This document shows positions 9,060 to 17,727 of a stretch of DNA of 64,000 bases, piece after piece. Positions within the stretch are counted from its first letter, which is position 1, and every line of letters begins with the position of its first letter. The notes below the pieces were generated by a model, which did no database searches, had not been told where the DNA came from, and saw only the letters and a list, made by a program, of their open reading frames with translations. Made by a program: the position numbers and the translations under genes. Source of the DNA: Rhodovarius lipocyclicus (GTDB lineage Bacteria > Pseudomonadota > Alphaproteobacteria > Acetobacterales > Acetobacteraceae); NCBI RefSeq assembly GCF_009900765.1, contig NZ_JAAABL010000010.1, positions 22,173 through 86,172 of the forward strand, given 5' to 3'.

Positions 9060-10004
9060 TCAGCGCGCACAAATGCGCGAAGCCATCAAGGCGCGCAGAT
9101 GCGCGCGGGCGCTCTCGGCCAGGCCCCGCAGGTCATAGCCGCCCTCCAGCAGGCTCACGACGCGGCCGGGGGGTGAGGCCGCCAGGATCTCCCGCGTCAC
9201 CCAGGCGAAATCCTCCGCCTCCAGCTCCAGCTGGGCCAGCGGGTCCAGCGCATGGGCGTCGAAACCAGCCGAGACGATCACCAGCTCCGGCGCGAAGCCG
9301 CGCACGCGCTCCAGCAGCCCCGTCCAGGCCGCGCGGAATTCCGCCCCGCCCGAGCCCGGGCGCAGCGGCGCGTTGGCGATGTTGCCCACCCCCACCTCCC
9401 GCATCGCGCCGGTGCCGGGGTACAGCGGCATCTGGTGGCTGGAACAGAACAGGATGGAGGGGTCGTCCGCCACGCAGGCCTGGGTGCCGTTGCCGTGGTG
9501 CACGTCGAAATCCAGGATGGCGACGCGCCCCACGCCCAGCGCGCGCTGGGCGTGCCGCGCCGCGATCACGGCGTTGGAGAAGATGCAGAACCCCATGGCG
9601 ATGGCGGGCTCCGCGTGGTGCCCGGGCGGGCGCACGGCGCAGAAGGCGGCCCGCGCCTGGCCGGCCAGCACCGCCTCCACCGCGCGGATGCCGGCCCCCG
9701 CGGCGCGCAGGGCGGCGGCGCGGCTGCCGGGGCCCATGGCGGTGTCGCCATCCAGCCGCACCAGCCGGCCCGGGGCGGGGTCGATCACCAGCACGGCACG
9801 GACATAACTCTCGGGGTGGGCCAGCATCAGCTGTTCGGCGGTGGCCTCCGGCGCGTCCTCCCGCAACAGCTCCGCGAATTCCGGGGCGGCGAAGGCCGCG
9901 TGCAGGGCGCGCAGGCGGTCGGGGCGCTCGGGGTGGCCCTCGCCCATGTCGTGGCCCAGGCAATCCGGATGGGTCAGCAGCAGGACGGGGGCCGGCATGC
10001 TCAT
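9060..10004 (-). CDS. Histone deacetylase-family amidohydrolase
   Basis: A 314-residue arginase/deacetylase-fold enzyme. It has the tandem catalytic histidines in RPPGHHAEP (H129, H130), zinc ligands D167 and H169 in DFDVHHGNGTQ and D249 in SAGFDAH, and the LEGGYD loop near the C-terminus. Bacterial relatives remove acetyl groups from polyamines or other small amides, or from protein lysines; the substrate here is not known. The start is ATG 10004, overlapping the tusA-like stop (ATGA), or ATG 9998. Probably co-transcribed with that gene. Confidence 0.88.
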   Translation of the reverse strand: MSMPAPVLLLTHPDCLGHDMGEGHPERPDRLRALHAAFAAPEFAELLREDAPEATAEQLMLAHPESYVRAVLVIDPAPGRLVRLDGDTAMGPGSRAAALRAAGAGIRAVEAVLAGQARAAFCAVRPPGHHAEPAIAMGFCIFSNAVIAARHAQRALGVGRVAILDFDVHHGNGTQACVADDPSILFCSSHQMPLYPGTGAMREVGVGNIANAPLRPGSGGAEFRAAWTGLLERVRGFAPELVIVSAGFDAHALDPLAQLELEAEDFAWVTREILAASPPGRVVSLLEGGYDLRGLAESARAHLRALMASRICAR

Positions 10005-10225
10005 CCCGCCCGGCGGCGCAGCACCACGCGCAGCACCTCCTCCTCATGCGTCAGGGAGACGAGGGCATGGCCGGTTTCCTCGGCGAAGGCCGGGAAGTCC
10101 TTTTCGGCCGCGGGGTCGGTCGCCAGCACCAGCAGCTCGGCGCCCGGGGCCATGCCCCTGAGCGCCTTGTTGGCCTTCAGCACCGGCAGGGGGCATTTCA
10201 GCCCCCGCACATCGAGCGTTTCCAT
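10001..10225 (-). CDS. TusA-family sulfurtransferase-like protein
   Basis: A 74-residue protein with the SirA/TusA signature LDVRGLKCPLPVLKANKAL, in which the Cys in the CPxP motif would carry persulfide sulfur. The rest (GAELLVLATDPAAEKDFPAF) fits the small alpha/beta TusA fold. ATG 10225 gives the family length; a second start at 10267 would add 14 residues of low value. It overlaps the following deacetylase gene by four bases. A link between the two is suggested only by context. The true role could be tRNA thiolation, molybdenum cofactor work or other sulfur transfer. Confidence 0.82.
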   Translation of the reverse strand: METLDVRGLKCPLPVLKANKALRGMAPGAELLVLATDPAAEKDFPAFAEETGHALVSLTHEEEVLRVVLRRRAG

Positions 10226-10284
10226 CACCCCAATCAAGGCGGTGTTGGCCTTGCCCGCAAGGGCCATGCGCGCGAAACAGAGGC

Positions 10285-11166
10285 ATGCGCATCGGTGTGG
10301 ATCTCGGCGGAACCAAGATCGAGGTGGCGGCCCTGGCGGAAGCCGGCCACGCCCTGCTGCGGCGGCGCGTGCCCACGCCCCGCAGCTATGAGGGCGTGCT
10401 CGACGCCATCCGCTTCCTGGTGGAAGGGGCCGAGGAGGAGCTGGGCGCGAGCGGCACGGTGGGCGTCGGCATCCCCGGCAGCCTGTCGCCCGCCACCGGG
10501 CTGGTGCGCGGGGCCAATTCCACCTGGCTGAACGGCGGCCGGCTGGAGGAAGACCTGAGCCGCGCCCTGGGCCGCCCAGTGCGGATTTCCAACGACGCCA
10601 ATTGCCTGGCGATGAGCGAGGCCAGCGACGGCGCCGCCGCCGGCGCCCCCAGCGTGTTCGCCGCCATCCTGGGCACCGGCGTGGGGGCCGGGGTGGTGAT
10701 GGACGGCAAGCTGCTGGAAGGGGTGAACCGCATCGCCGGCGAATGGGGCCACAACCCCCTGCCCTGGATGGACGCCGCCGAGCACCCGGGCCGGCGCTGC
10801 TGGTGCGGCCGGCAGGGCTGCATCGAGACCTTCCTCTGCGGCCCGGCGCTGGCGGCCGATACCGATGGGCCGGGTGCGACCGATGCCACCGGCGTGCCCG
10901 CCCGGGCCGCTGCCGGGGATGCCGCCGCCGCCGCCGCCCTGGCGCGCCACGCCCACCGGCTGGCCCGCGCCCTGGCCCATGTCATCAATATCCTGGACCC
11001 GCATGTGATCGTGCTGGGCGGCGGGCTGTCCAACATGGAGCACCTGTACACGGAGGTGCCGCGCCTGTGGGGCCAGTGGGTGTTCTCGGATGTGGTGAAC
11101 ACCCGGCTGGTGCGCGCGCGCCATGGCGACAGCTCCGGCGTGCTGGGGGCCGCCCGGCTGTGGTGA
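10285..11166 (+). CDS. ROK-family sugar kinase (fructokinase/NagK type)
   Basis: A 293-residue ROK kinase. The N-terminal phosphate loop is MRIGVDLGGTKIEVAAL. The ROK zinc-binding stretch starts at the His of GEWGHNPLP and continues to CWCGRQGCIETF with three Cys. The catalytic Asp lies in ISNDANC. This pattern fits Mak/NagK enzymes that phosphorylate fructose, mannose or N-acetylglucosamine; the precise sugar cannot be fixed. It is divergent from the tusA-like gene and ends 4 bases before the dinB start, so dinB may be read through from it. Confidence 0.85.
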   Translation: MRIGVDLGGTKIEVAALAEAGHALLRRRVPTPRSYEGVLDAIRFLVEGAEEELGASGTVGVGIPGSLSPATGLVRGANSTWLNGGRLEEDLSRALGRPVRISNDANCLAMSEASDGAAAGAPSVFAAILGTGVGAGVVMDGKLLEGVNRIAGEWGHNPLPWMDAAEHPGRRCWCGRQGCIETFLCGPALAADTDGPGATDATGVPARAAAGDAAAAAALARHAHRLARALAHVINILDPHVIVLGGGLSNMEHLYTEVPRLWGQWVFSDVVNTRLVRARHGDSSGVLGAARLW

Positions 11167-11170
11167 TGTG

Positions 11171-12421
11171 ATGGCCGCGCTCTGCCGCGATTGCGGAAGC
11201 CAGGAGGTGCCCGGCGCCGCCTGCCCGCAATGCGGCGGACGGCGCATCCTGCGCCACGCGGAACTGTTCGCCCTGACCATCGCGCATGTGGATTGCGACG
11301 CCTTCTACGCCAGTGTCGAGAAGCGCGACCGGCCGGAACTCGCGGCCAGGCCCGTGATCGTGGGCGGCGGCAAGCGGGGGGTGGTCTCCACCGCCTGCTA
11401 CATCGCGCGCACACGCGGCGTGCATTCCGCCATGCCGATGTTCAAGGCGCTGGCCCTGTGCCCCGACGCCGTGGTCATCAAGCCCGAGATGGCGAAATAC
11501 GTGCATGAGGGCAGGCGCATCCGCGAGATGATGCAGGCCCTGACCCCCCTGGTGCAGCCCATGAGCATCGACGAGGCGGTGATGGACCTCTCGGGCACCG
11601 AGGCGCTGCACAAGGCCCCGCCCGCCGTGGTGCTGGCCCGCCTGGCCCGCCAGGTGGAGCGCGAGGTGGGGGTGACGATCTCGATCGGGCTGGCGCCCAA
11701 CCGGCTGCTGGCCAAGATCGCGGTGGAGCGGGACAAGCCGCGCGGCTTCGCCGTGATCGGCCAGGCCGAGGCCGCCGCCCTGCTGGCGCCCGAACCCGTC
11801 ACGCTGCTGCCCGGGGTGGGCCCGGCCATGGCGAAACGGCTGGCCAGCGCGGGCTTCACGCGGCTGGGCCAGCTGGCCGCGCTGGACGCGAAGGACGCCG
11901 CCCGCCGCTTCGGCGAGGAAGGCCCTGCCCTGGCCGCCCGCGCGCGCGGGGAGGACAACCGCCCCGTCCGCCCGGAGCGCGAGACCAAATCCGTCTCGAC
12001 CGAGACCACCTTCGAGCACGACATCCGCTCCCTGGCGGAGCTGGAGGCGGTGCTGTGGCCCCTGGCGGAAAAGCTGTGCCGCCGGCTGGCGGCCAAGGAC
12101 CTGGCGGCGGGTGGCGTGGTGCTGAAGCTGAAGACCGCCGGCTTCGCCCTGCGCACCCGCAACGCCCGCCTGCCCCGCCCCACCCTGGTGCCCGAACCCA
12201 TCTTCGAGGCCGCCCGCGCCCTGCTGGCGCGCGAGGCGGATGGCACGGCCTTCCGGCTGATCGGCATCGGCGCCCAGCCCCTGGCCGAGGCGCGCGACGC
12301 CGACACCCCGGACCTGGCCGACCCCGATGCCCCGCGCCAGGCCCGCCGCTGGCAGGCCATGGAACAGTTGCGCGCGCGGTTCGGCAGTGCCGCGGTGGTG
12401 AAGGGGCGGTCCCTGAAGTGA
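11171..12421 (+). CDS. dinB: DNA polymerase IV with N-terminal zinc ribbon
   Basis: A 416-residue Y-family polymerase for translesion synthesis. An N-terminal CxxC...CxxC ribbon (C5, C8, C18, C21) comes before the palm domain. The catalytic acids are D41/D43 in IAHVDCDAFYASVEKRD and D134/E135 in MSIDEAVMDL. The helix-hairpin-helix (LLPGVGPAMAKRLASAGF) and little-finger domain follow. This N-terminal ribbon is usual in alphaproteobacterial DinB. The C-terminus lacks a clear beta-clamp peptide by eye. ATG 11171 was chosen because it starts at the ribbon. No LexA-type box was identified upstream. Confidence 0.92.
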   Translation: MAALCRDCGSQEVPGAACPQCGGRRILRHAELFALTIAHVDCDAFYASVEKRDRPELAARPVIVGGGKRGVVSTACYIARTRGVHSAMPMFKALALCPDAVVIKPEMAKYVHEGRRIREMMQALTPLVQPMSIDEAVMDLSGTEALHKAPPAVVLARLARQVEREVGVTISIGLAPNRLLAKIAVERDKPRGFAVIGQAEAAALLAPEPVTLLPGVGPAMAKRLASAGFTRLGQLAALDAKDAARRFGEEGPALAARARGEDNRPVRPERETKSVSTETTFEHDIRSLAELEAVLWPLAEKLCRRLAAKDLAAGGVVLKLKTAGFALRTRNARLPRPTLVPEPIFEAARALLAREADGTAFRLIGIGAQPLAEARDADTPDLADPDAPRQARRWQAMEQLRARFGSAAVVKGRSLK

Positions 12422-12425
12422 GCCG

Positions 12426-12659
12426 CTACCAGCCCCGGCGGCCGTAGCCGTAGCTGGGCCGGTAGCCGTAGCCGCCGCCATAGCCGCCCCGATAGCCGCG
12501 ATGGCCATTGTCGCTGGCCAGCACCGCGACGCCAGCGACAGTCGCGAGCCCCGCGCCCAGCAGCAGCGTGTTGCCCATGTTCACCGAACCATCGGGGTTC
12601 TGGCAGCCTGCCAGCAGCACGGCGGCGGAGAGGGTGGCGGCGGCAAGGAGCTTGCGCAT
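12426..12659 (-). CDS. Small Gly/Tyr/Arg-rich lipoprotein
   Basis: A 77-residue protein with a lipoprotein signal: MRKLLAAATLSAAVLLAGC gives the lipobox LAGC at residues 16-19, so the mature protein starts at Cys19 and is lipid-anchored. A short Gly/Ala-rich hydrophobic stretch follows (LLLGAGLATVAGVAVLA), then a repetitive tail of GGYGGGYGYRPSYGYGRRGW type. The function is unknown; similar small Gly-zipper lipoproteins occur in envelopes of many alphaproteobacteria. It is convergent with dinB, 4 bases apart. Confidence 0.7.
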   Translation of the reverse strand: MRKLLAAATLSAAVLLAGCQNPDGSVNMGNTLLLGAGLATVAGVAVLASDNGHRGYRGGYGGGYGYRPSYGYGRRGW

Positions 12660-12820
12660 CGTCGTATGTCCTGGCGGGGCGGCCGGGGGTGCCGCCCTCC
12701 GGCACCCGCCGCGGGGGAGCCCCGCATGAGAGGCACTCTGCCCCCCGCCCGTGGCGGGATCACGCCGGGTTCAGGGCGGGGCGCGGCGGAATGGTGATGT
12801 TTTGATGGCGGGGCGGCGCC

Positions 12821-13714
12821 TTACGCCTCCCCGGGCAGCTTGATCCCCGTCATCGCCTGATAGGCCCGGATGACGAAGGCATCGTCCTTTCCGCCATGGC
12901 CCTGCGCGGCGGCGGCCACGAACAACTGCATGGCCTGCGCGGCCAGCGGCACGGGGGATTGCACCTCCCGCGCCATGGCCTCCACCAGGCCCAGATCCTT
13001 GACGAAGATGTTCACCGCCGAATGCGGGGTCTCGTCCCCGGCCAGCACATGGGCCATGCGGTTCTCGAACATCCAGCTGTTGCCGGCGGCGCCGGTCACC
13101 ACGCCATAGACCTGTCCTGGGTCCAGCCCCGCCTTGATGGCCAGCGCCATCGCCTCGGCGGCCACTGCGATGTGCACCCCGGCCAGAAGCTGGTGCGTGA
13201 CCTTCATGGTGGCACCCATGCCCGGCTCCTCGCCCAGCCGCCACACCTGGGCGGCCACCGCCCCCAGCACCGGGGCGGCGGCGGTGAAGACCGCCTCGGG
13301 CCCGCTGGCCATCACCGTCATGGTGCCCGCATGCGCCGCCTTGGACCCGCCGGAGACCGGGGCATCCAGATAGAGGAAACCTTGCGCCGTGGCATCGGCG
13401 GCCAGGGCCCGCGCGTCGGCAGGCGCCATGGTGGCGCAGACCACCAGCACCGCGCCCGGGGCCAGGCGGGGGGCGCAGCCCTCGGGGCCGAACAGGGCGG
13501 CGCGGGCCTGGGCGGCGTTGACCGTCAGCACCAGCACGGCCTCCGTGCCCTGGGGGATATCGGCCGCGCGGGGCACGGCGGTGCCGCCCGCATCCTCGAA
13601 GGCGGTGCGGGCGGCGGGGTTCGGGTCCACCCCCGTGACGGCGTGCCCGGCCTTGAGCAGCGCGCGCGCCGCCCCCTGCCCCATGCTGCCCAGCCCGATC
13701 GCGGCGACCTTCAT
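12821..13714 (-). CDS. ltnD: NAD-dependent hydroxyacid dehydrogenase, L-threonate dehydrogenase-like
   Basis: A 297-residue beta-hydroxyacid dehydrogenase. MKVAAIGLGSMGQGAARALL is the Rossmann start, DAPVSGGSKAAHAGTMTVM the substrate-binding stretch, and MKVTHQLLAGVHIAVAAEA contains the catalytic Lys. The sequence GNSWMFENRM near residue 215 is typical of the LtnD type, which oxidises L-threonate to 2-oxo-tetronate. The LtnD name is by motif, not by a search. It overlaps the end of the flavin monooxygenase gene by four bases (ATGA), so the two are one operon with the monooxygenase first. No kinase or isomerase of the threonate pathway is nearby. Confidence 0.75.
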   Translation of the reverse strand: MKVAAIGLGSMGQGAARALLKAGHAVTGVDPNPAARTAFEDAGGTAVPRAADIPQGTEAVLVLTVNAAQARAALFGPEGCAPRLAPGAVLVVCATMAPADARALAADATAQGFLYLDAPVSGGSKAAHAGTMTVMASGPEAVFTAAAPVLGAVAAQVWRLGEEPGMGATMKVTHQLLAGVHIAVAAEAMALAIKAGLDPGQVYGVVTGAAGNSWMFENRMAHVLAGDETPHSAVNIFVKDLGLVEAMAREVQSPVPLAAQAMQLFVAAAAQGHGGKDDAFVIRAYQAMTGIKLPGEA

Positions 13715-14946
13715 GGCGTATAGCTCTCCCGTTCGTTGAGCAGCACGGGGTCGAACCCGGCCAGCTTCTTGTAGTGCGCGGCCGTCTCGGCCAGTTCCCG
13801 CTGGCTGATCACGGCGTTCAGGTCGGTGAAGCCCTGGGGCGCGCGCTGGTGCACGCGCTCCAGGATCACATCCGGGCCCAGTTCGCGGTTGGCCAGCGTC
13901 AGGGCGGCGGTGGGCGGGCGGCGGGCGGCGTCATAGGCCGCGAGCCCCGCCGCCCAATCCCCGCCGCAGCGGCCCAGATGCATCGCCAGCACCCGCGCAT
14001 CCAGAATGGCCTGGGACGCACCGTTGGAGCCGATGGGATACATCGGGTGCGCGGCATCCCCCAGCAGGGTGATGCGCCCCTGGTTCCAGCCGGGCAGCGG
14101 GTCGCGGTCCACCATCGGGAATTCATAGACGGCCTCGGCCCGGGCCATCAGGGCGGGCACGTCCAGCCAGGGCCAGCGCCAATCCTGGTAATGCGGGATC
14201 ACCTCCGCCAGGCTGCCCTGGCGGTTCCAGTCCTCCCGGTTCCAGGGGGTGTCGGCGGGCAGCACGCGCTCGGCGATCCAGTTGATCAGCTGGGTGCCGT
14301 CCGGGTTGTGCGCGATCGGGTAGCAGACGAATTTCAGGTCGTGATGGCCGCACTGGATCATGGTGGCGCCATCCAGGAAGGGCGGCGCGACGGAGGTCGC
14401 GCGCCACAGCACCGCCCCCTTCCAGCGGGGCGCGCCCTCATCGGGCAGGCGCTCGGCCCGCACGGCGGAATGGATGCCGTCCGCGCCCACCAGCACGCTG
14501 CCGCGCGCCTGGCCGCCATCGGCGAAAAAGGCGGTGACGCCCGCCGCATCCTGCTCGGTGCGGACCAGCCGGCGGCCGGTATGCACGCGCCGGGCGCCGA
14601 GGCGCGCCCGCGCCTCCACCATCAGCAGCATGTGCAGCCGGCCGCGATGGATGCTGTATTGCGGCCAGTCGTAACCCGCGGCCAGGCCCCGCGCCTCCCG
14701 CCAGATCTCCTGCCCATGGGCGGAGATGTAGCGCAGCTCCCGCGTCGCGATGCCGGTCTCGGCCAGCAGGGGTTGCAGCCCCAGCTCGGTCAATTCGCGC
14801 ACGGCGTGCGGCAGCACATTGATGCCGACCCCCAGGGGGCGGACGTCGGCCGCCGCCTCGAACACCTCCACATCGATGCCCGCCGCGTGCAGGGACATGG
14901 CGGCCGTCAGACCCCCGATCCCGCCGCCGATGATGATGACCCCCAT
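13711..14946 (-). CDS. FAD-dependent aromatic monooxygenase (salicylate hydroxylase-like)
   Basis: A 411-residue class A flavin monooxygenase. The N-terminal VIIIGGGIGGLTAAMSLHAAG binds the FAD ADP, VLVGADGIHSAVR is the DG motif, and LLGDAAHPMYPIGSNGASQA the second FAD/ribityl motif. It should add oxygen to an aromatic or hydroxylated ring with NAD(P)H. It resembles PhzS-like and 3-hydroxybenzoate 6-hydroxylase-like enzymes; the substrate is unknown. ATG 14946 is at the dinucleotide-binding start; longer extensions upstream run through unrelated sequence. Co-translated with the ltnD-like gene. Confidence 0.85.
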   Translation of the reverse strand: MGVIIIGGGIGGLTAAMSLHAAGIDVEVFEAAADVRPLGVGINVLPHAVRELTELGLQPLLAETGIATRELRYISAHGQEIWREARGLAAGYDWPQYSIHRGRLHMLLMVEARARLGARRVHTGRRLVRTEQDAAGVTAFFADGGQARGSVLVGADGIHSAVRAERLPDEGAPRWKGAVLWRATSVAPPFLDGATMIQCGHHDLKFVCYPIAHNPDGTQLINWIAERVLPADTPWNREDWNRQGSLAEVIPHYQDWRWPWLDVPALMARAEAVYEFPMVDRDPLPGWNQGRITLLGDAAHPMYPIGSNGASQAILDARVLAMHLGRCGGDWAAGLAAYDAARRPPTAALTLANRELGPDVILERVHQRAPQGFTDLNAVISQRELAETAAHYKKLAGFDPVLLNERESYTP

Positions 14947-15069
14947 GCGCCGCCCCTCCCTGGGCAGGGAGTTACGCAGGCGCGGCGGCCTCACGCAAGG
15001 GAGGGATATCCCTGATATCCTTGCCCGCCCCCATTCCCAAGCGCCGCCCGCGCGCCCACATTCCCCCCG

Positions 15070-16440
15070 ATGCCCCTGACGAGACGCACAGCCATTTCCG
15101 CAGCACTCCCCCTGGCCGCCGGCATCGCCGCGGCCGAAGCCCCCGCGCGCGCGCAGCAGCCCGCCCCATTCACCAGCCGCCCGATCTTCGGCGCCAAGCA
15201 ATGGCGCCTGGCCAACGGGCTGCGGGTGGTGCTGGCCGAAAGCCACCGCGCGCCGGTGGTGGCGCATTACGTGTTCTATGGCGCGGGCTCCGGCGAGGAC
15301 CCGCAGGGAATCGGCGGCGTCGCCCACTTCATGGAACACATGATGTTCAAGGGCAGCGGCAATGTGCCGAGCGGGGATTTCTCCCGCCTCGTGGCCCGCC
15401 AGGGCGGGCAGGACAACGCCTTCACCAGCCGCGACGTCACCGCCTATTACCAGCATGTCGAATCCTCCCGCCTCGCGCTGGTCATGCGGATGGAGGCGGA
15501 CCGCATGGCCGGCCCCCTGTTCAACCCGGCCGAGTTCGAGGCCGAGCGCAGCGTGGTGATCGAGGAACGCCGCCAAGTGGTGGAAAGCCAGCCCCGCAGC
15601 AAGTTCCGCGAGGCCTTCGACGCCGCCATGTGGGGCCGCCAGCACTGGCGCGGCCGCCCCATCATCGGCTGGGAGGAGGAGATCCGCGCGATCAGCCGCG
15701 AGGACATGCTGGCCTTCTTCTCCGCCCGCTACGCGCCGGGCAACGCCACGCTGGTGGTGGCGGGCGATGTGGAGGAAGCGCGGCTGCGCGAGCTGGCCGA
15801 GCAGACCTATGGCCTGATCCCCGCCCGCGCCTTCACCCCCCGCAACCGGGGGGAGATCCCGATCGCCCCCGCCATGCCGCGCATCGAGCAGACGAGCCCG
15901 GTGACGCGGGAGGCCAGCTTCAGCCGCGCCATCGCCGCCCCTTCGGCCACCTGGGGCGAGACGCGCCACGCCTGGCCGCTGGAGGTGCTGGCCCATGTAC
16001 TGGGCGGGGGCACGGGTTCGCGCCTGCACCGCGCGCTGGTGGAAAGCGGCATCGCCGTCGCGGCGGGGGCCGGGTATGATTCGGACGTGGCGGGGGCCTC
16101 GATCTTCAGCGTCTCCGCCACCTTGCGCGCCCCCAACACGCGGGAGGCGCTGGAGCAGATCGTCGAGGCCGAGCTGCGCCGCCTGGTGCAGGATGGCGTG
16201 ACGGAGGCCGAGGTCGCGCGCTCCATCCGCCAGACCACCGCGGGGGCGATGCTGGCGCTGGACGGGCTGGGGGCGGCGCCGCGCATGCTGGGCGGCGCGC
16301 TGGCCATCGGCCTGCCGATGGAGGATGTGGAGCATTGGCCCGAGAAGCTGCGCGCCGTGACCACCGAACAGGTGAATGAGGCCGCGCGCGCCGTGCTGGT
16401 GAACCCGCTGACCACCGCCGGCTGGCTGCTGCCGGCATGA
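15070..16440 (+). CDS. M16 zinc peptidase, catalytic subunit
   Basis: A 456-residue processing-peptidase-like protein. An N-terminal Tat-like signal (LTRRTAISAALPLAAGIAAA, ending near ARAQ) suggests periplasmic export. The inverted zinc motif HFMEH is at H86-E89-H90 and the third ligand E165 lies in VVIEERR, 76 residues after E89. This subunit should carry the catalysis. It overlaps by four bases with the next gene, an M16 protein without the zinc motif, as in bacterial two-subunit M16B proteases. Substrates are unknown but are likely small exported peptides. Confidence 0.9.
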   Translation: MPLTRRTAISAALPLAAGIAAAEAPARAQQPAPFTSRPIFGAKQWRLANGLRVVLAESHRAPVVAHYVFYGAGSGEDPQGIGGVAHFMEHMMFKGSGNVPSGDFSRLVARQGGQDNAFTSRDVTAYYQHVESSRLALVMRMEADRMAGPLFNPAEFEAERSVVIEERRQVVESQPRSKFREAFDAAMWGRQHWRGRPIIGWEEEIRAISREDMLAFFSARYAPGNATLVVAGDVEEARLRELAEQTYGLIPARAFTPRNRGEIPIAPAMPRIEQTSPVTREASFSRAIAAPSATWGETRHAWPLEVLAHVLGGGTGSRLHRALVESGIAVAAGAGYDSDVAGASIFSVSATLRAPNTREALEQIVEAELRRLVQDGVTEAEVARSIRQTTAGAMLALDGLGAAPRMLGGALAIGLPMEDVEHWPEKLRAVTTEQVNEAARAVLVNPLTTAGWLLPA

Positions 16441-17717
16441 TCCCGAACGCCACCTCCACCGCCGGCCTGCCGCCGCGCGCGCCCTTCCGCCTGCCCATCC
16501 GCATCATCCAGGAAGGCGGCATCACCGCCTGGCTGGTCGAGGACCAGTCGGTGCCCGTCGTCTCCCTCGAATGGAGCTGGAATGGCGGCGGCGCGCTGGA
16601 CGCCCCGGGCCAGGAGGGCCGCATGGGCCTCGGCTTCGCCATGCTGACCGAGGGCGCGGGCGAGCTGAACCACCTGGCCTTCACCGATGCCGCGCGGGAT
16701 GCGGGCATTTCCCTGCAATTCGGCGCGGGGCGGGATACGGCCTCGGGCAGCCTGCGGGCACTGAGCGAATCCCTGCCGGAGGCCGTGCGCCTGGCGCGGC
16801 TGGCCATGACGGCCCCGCGCCTGGACGCGCCGGACCTGGACCGGGTGCGGGCGCGCGCCATCGTGGGCACCCGCCAGGCGCTGGAAACCCCGCGCGGCGC
16901 GGCCAACCGGGCCTTCTGGGCCGCGGCCTTTCCGGGCCATCCGGCCGGGCGCGCCGCCACGCCCGAATCCCTGGCCGCCCTGCCGCGGGAGGCCCTGCTG
17001 GAGGGCCTGTCGGGCCAGCTGCGGCGCGACGGGCTGCAGGTGGCCGCCGCCGGCGCCATCAGCGAGGCCGAGCTGCGCGCCCTGCTGCGGGAGATGTTCG
17101 GCACCCTGCCCGCCGGCGCCCCCGCCCCCCTGCCCAGCCTGCCGCCCATGGCGGATTTCGCGCCGGTGGTGGCGCACAAGGCCGCGCCCCAATCCTCCGT
17201 GATGTTCGGCCAGGACGGCCCCTTGCCCGCCGACCCGCAATGGGAAGCGATGCAGGTGGCGCTGCGCATCCTGGGCGGCAGCGGCTTCTCCTCCCGCCTC
17301 ATGCGCCGCGTGCGGGAGGAACGGGGCCTGACCTATGGCATCGGCGCGGGGCTGGACGTGGTGTTCGGCCGCGCCGTGATCCTGGGCCAGGCCAGCACGG
17401 ACAATGCCCGGGTGGCGGAAATGCTGGCCCTGCTGCGGGAGATCTGGGCCGGCATGGCCGCCGATGGCCCCACCGCCGAGGAACTGGCCGAGGCCGTGGA
17501 TTTCCTGAACGGCACGCTGCCGCTGCAATTCGCCGACAGCCGGCGCATCGCGGGCGGGCTTCTGGGCCTGATGCAGAACGGCCGATCACCTGCCTGGCTG
17601 GAAGGCAGGCCGGCCCGGCTTTCCGCCCTGACCGTGGCCGATGTCGCCGCGGCGGCACGCCGGTTGGCCACCGCTCCCTTGCGGGTGGTAGTAGCCGGGC
17701 AGCCGGTTGGCCTGTAG
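16437..17717 (+). CDS. M16 peptidase-like partner without zinc site
   Basis: A 426-residue paralogue of the upstream peptidase. The region where HxxEH should stand reads GFAMLTEGAGELNHLAF, so the metal site is lost. It retains the substrate-contact Arg/Tyr pair typical of M16 C-terminal halves in LMRRVREERGLTYGIGAGLD (about residues 287-306). It most likely forms a heterodimer with the catalytic subunit to close the chamber. No clear signal peptide precedes it, unlike its partner: the N-terminus PPRAPFRLPIRII is not strongly hydrophobic. Its ATG overlaps the partner's stop (ATGA). Confidence 0.85.
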   Translation: MIPNATSTAGLPPRAPFRLPIRIIQEGGITAWLVEDQSVPVVSLEWSWNGGGALDAPGQEGRMGLGFAMLTEGAGELNHLAFTDAARDAGISLQFGAGRDTASGSLRALSESLPEAVRLARLAMTAPRLDAPDLDRVRARAIVGTRQALETPRGAANRAFWAAAFPGHPAGRAATPESLAALPREALLEGLSGQLRRDGLQVAAAGAISEAELRALLREMFGTLPAGAPAPLPSLPPMADFAPVVAHKAAPQSSVMFGQDGPLPADPQWEAMQVALRILGGSGFSSRLMRRVREERGLTYGIGAGLDVVFGRAVILGQASTDNARVAEMLALLREIWAGMAADGPTAEELAEAVDFLNGTLPLQFADSRRIAGGLLGLMQNGRSPAWLEGRPARLSALTVADVAAAARRLATAPLRVVVAGQPVGL

Positions 17718-17727
17718 TGTCCTGCCA

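Noticed and set aside
14947..16335. N-terminal extension of the flavin monooxygenase frame
   Set aside because: The open frame runs on upstream but the dinucleotide fold starts at ATG 14946 and the extension is antisense to the M16 peptidase gene.
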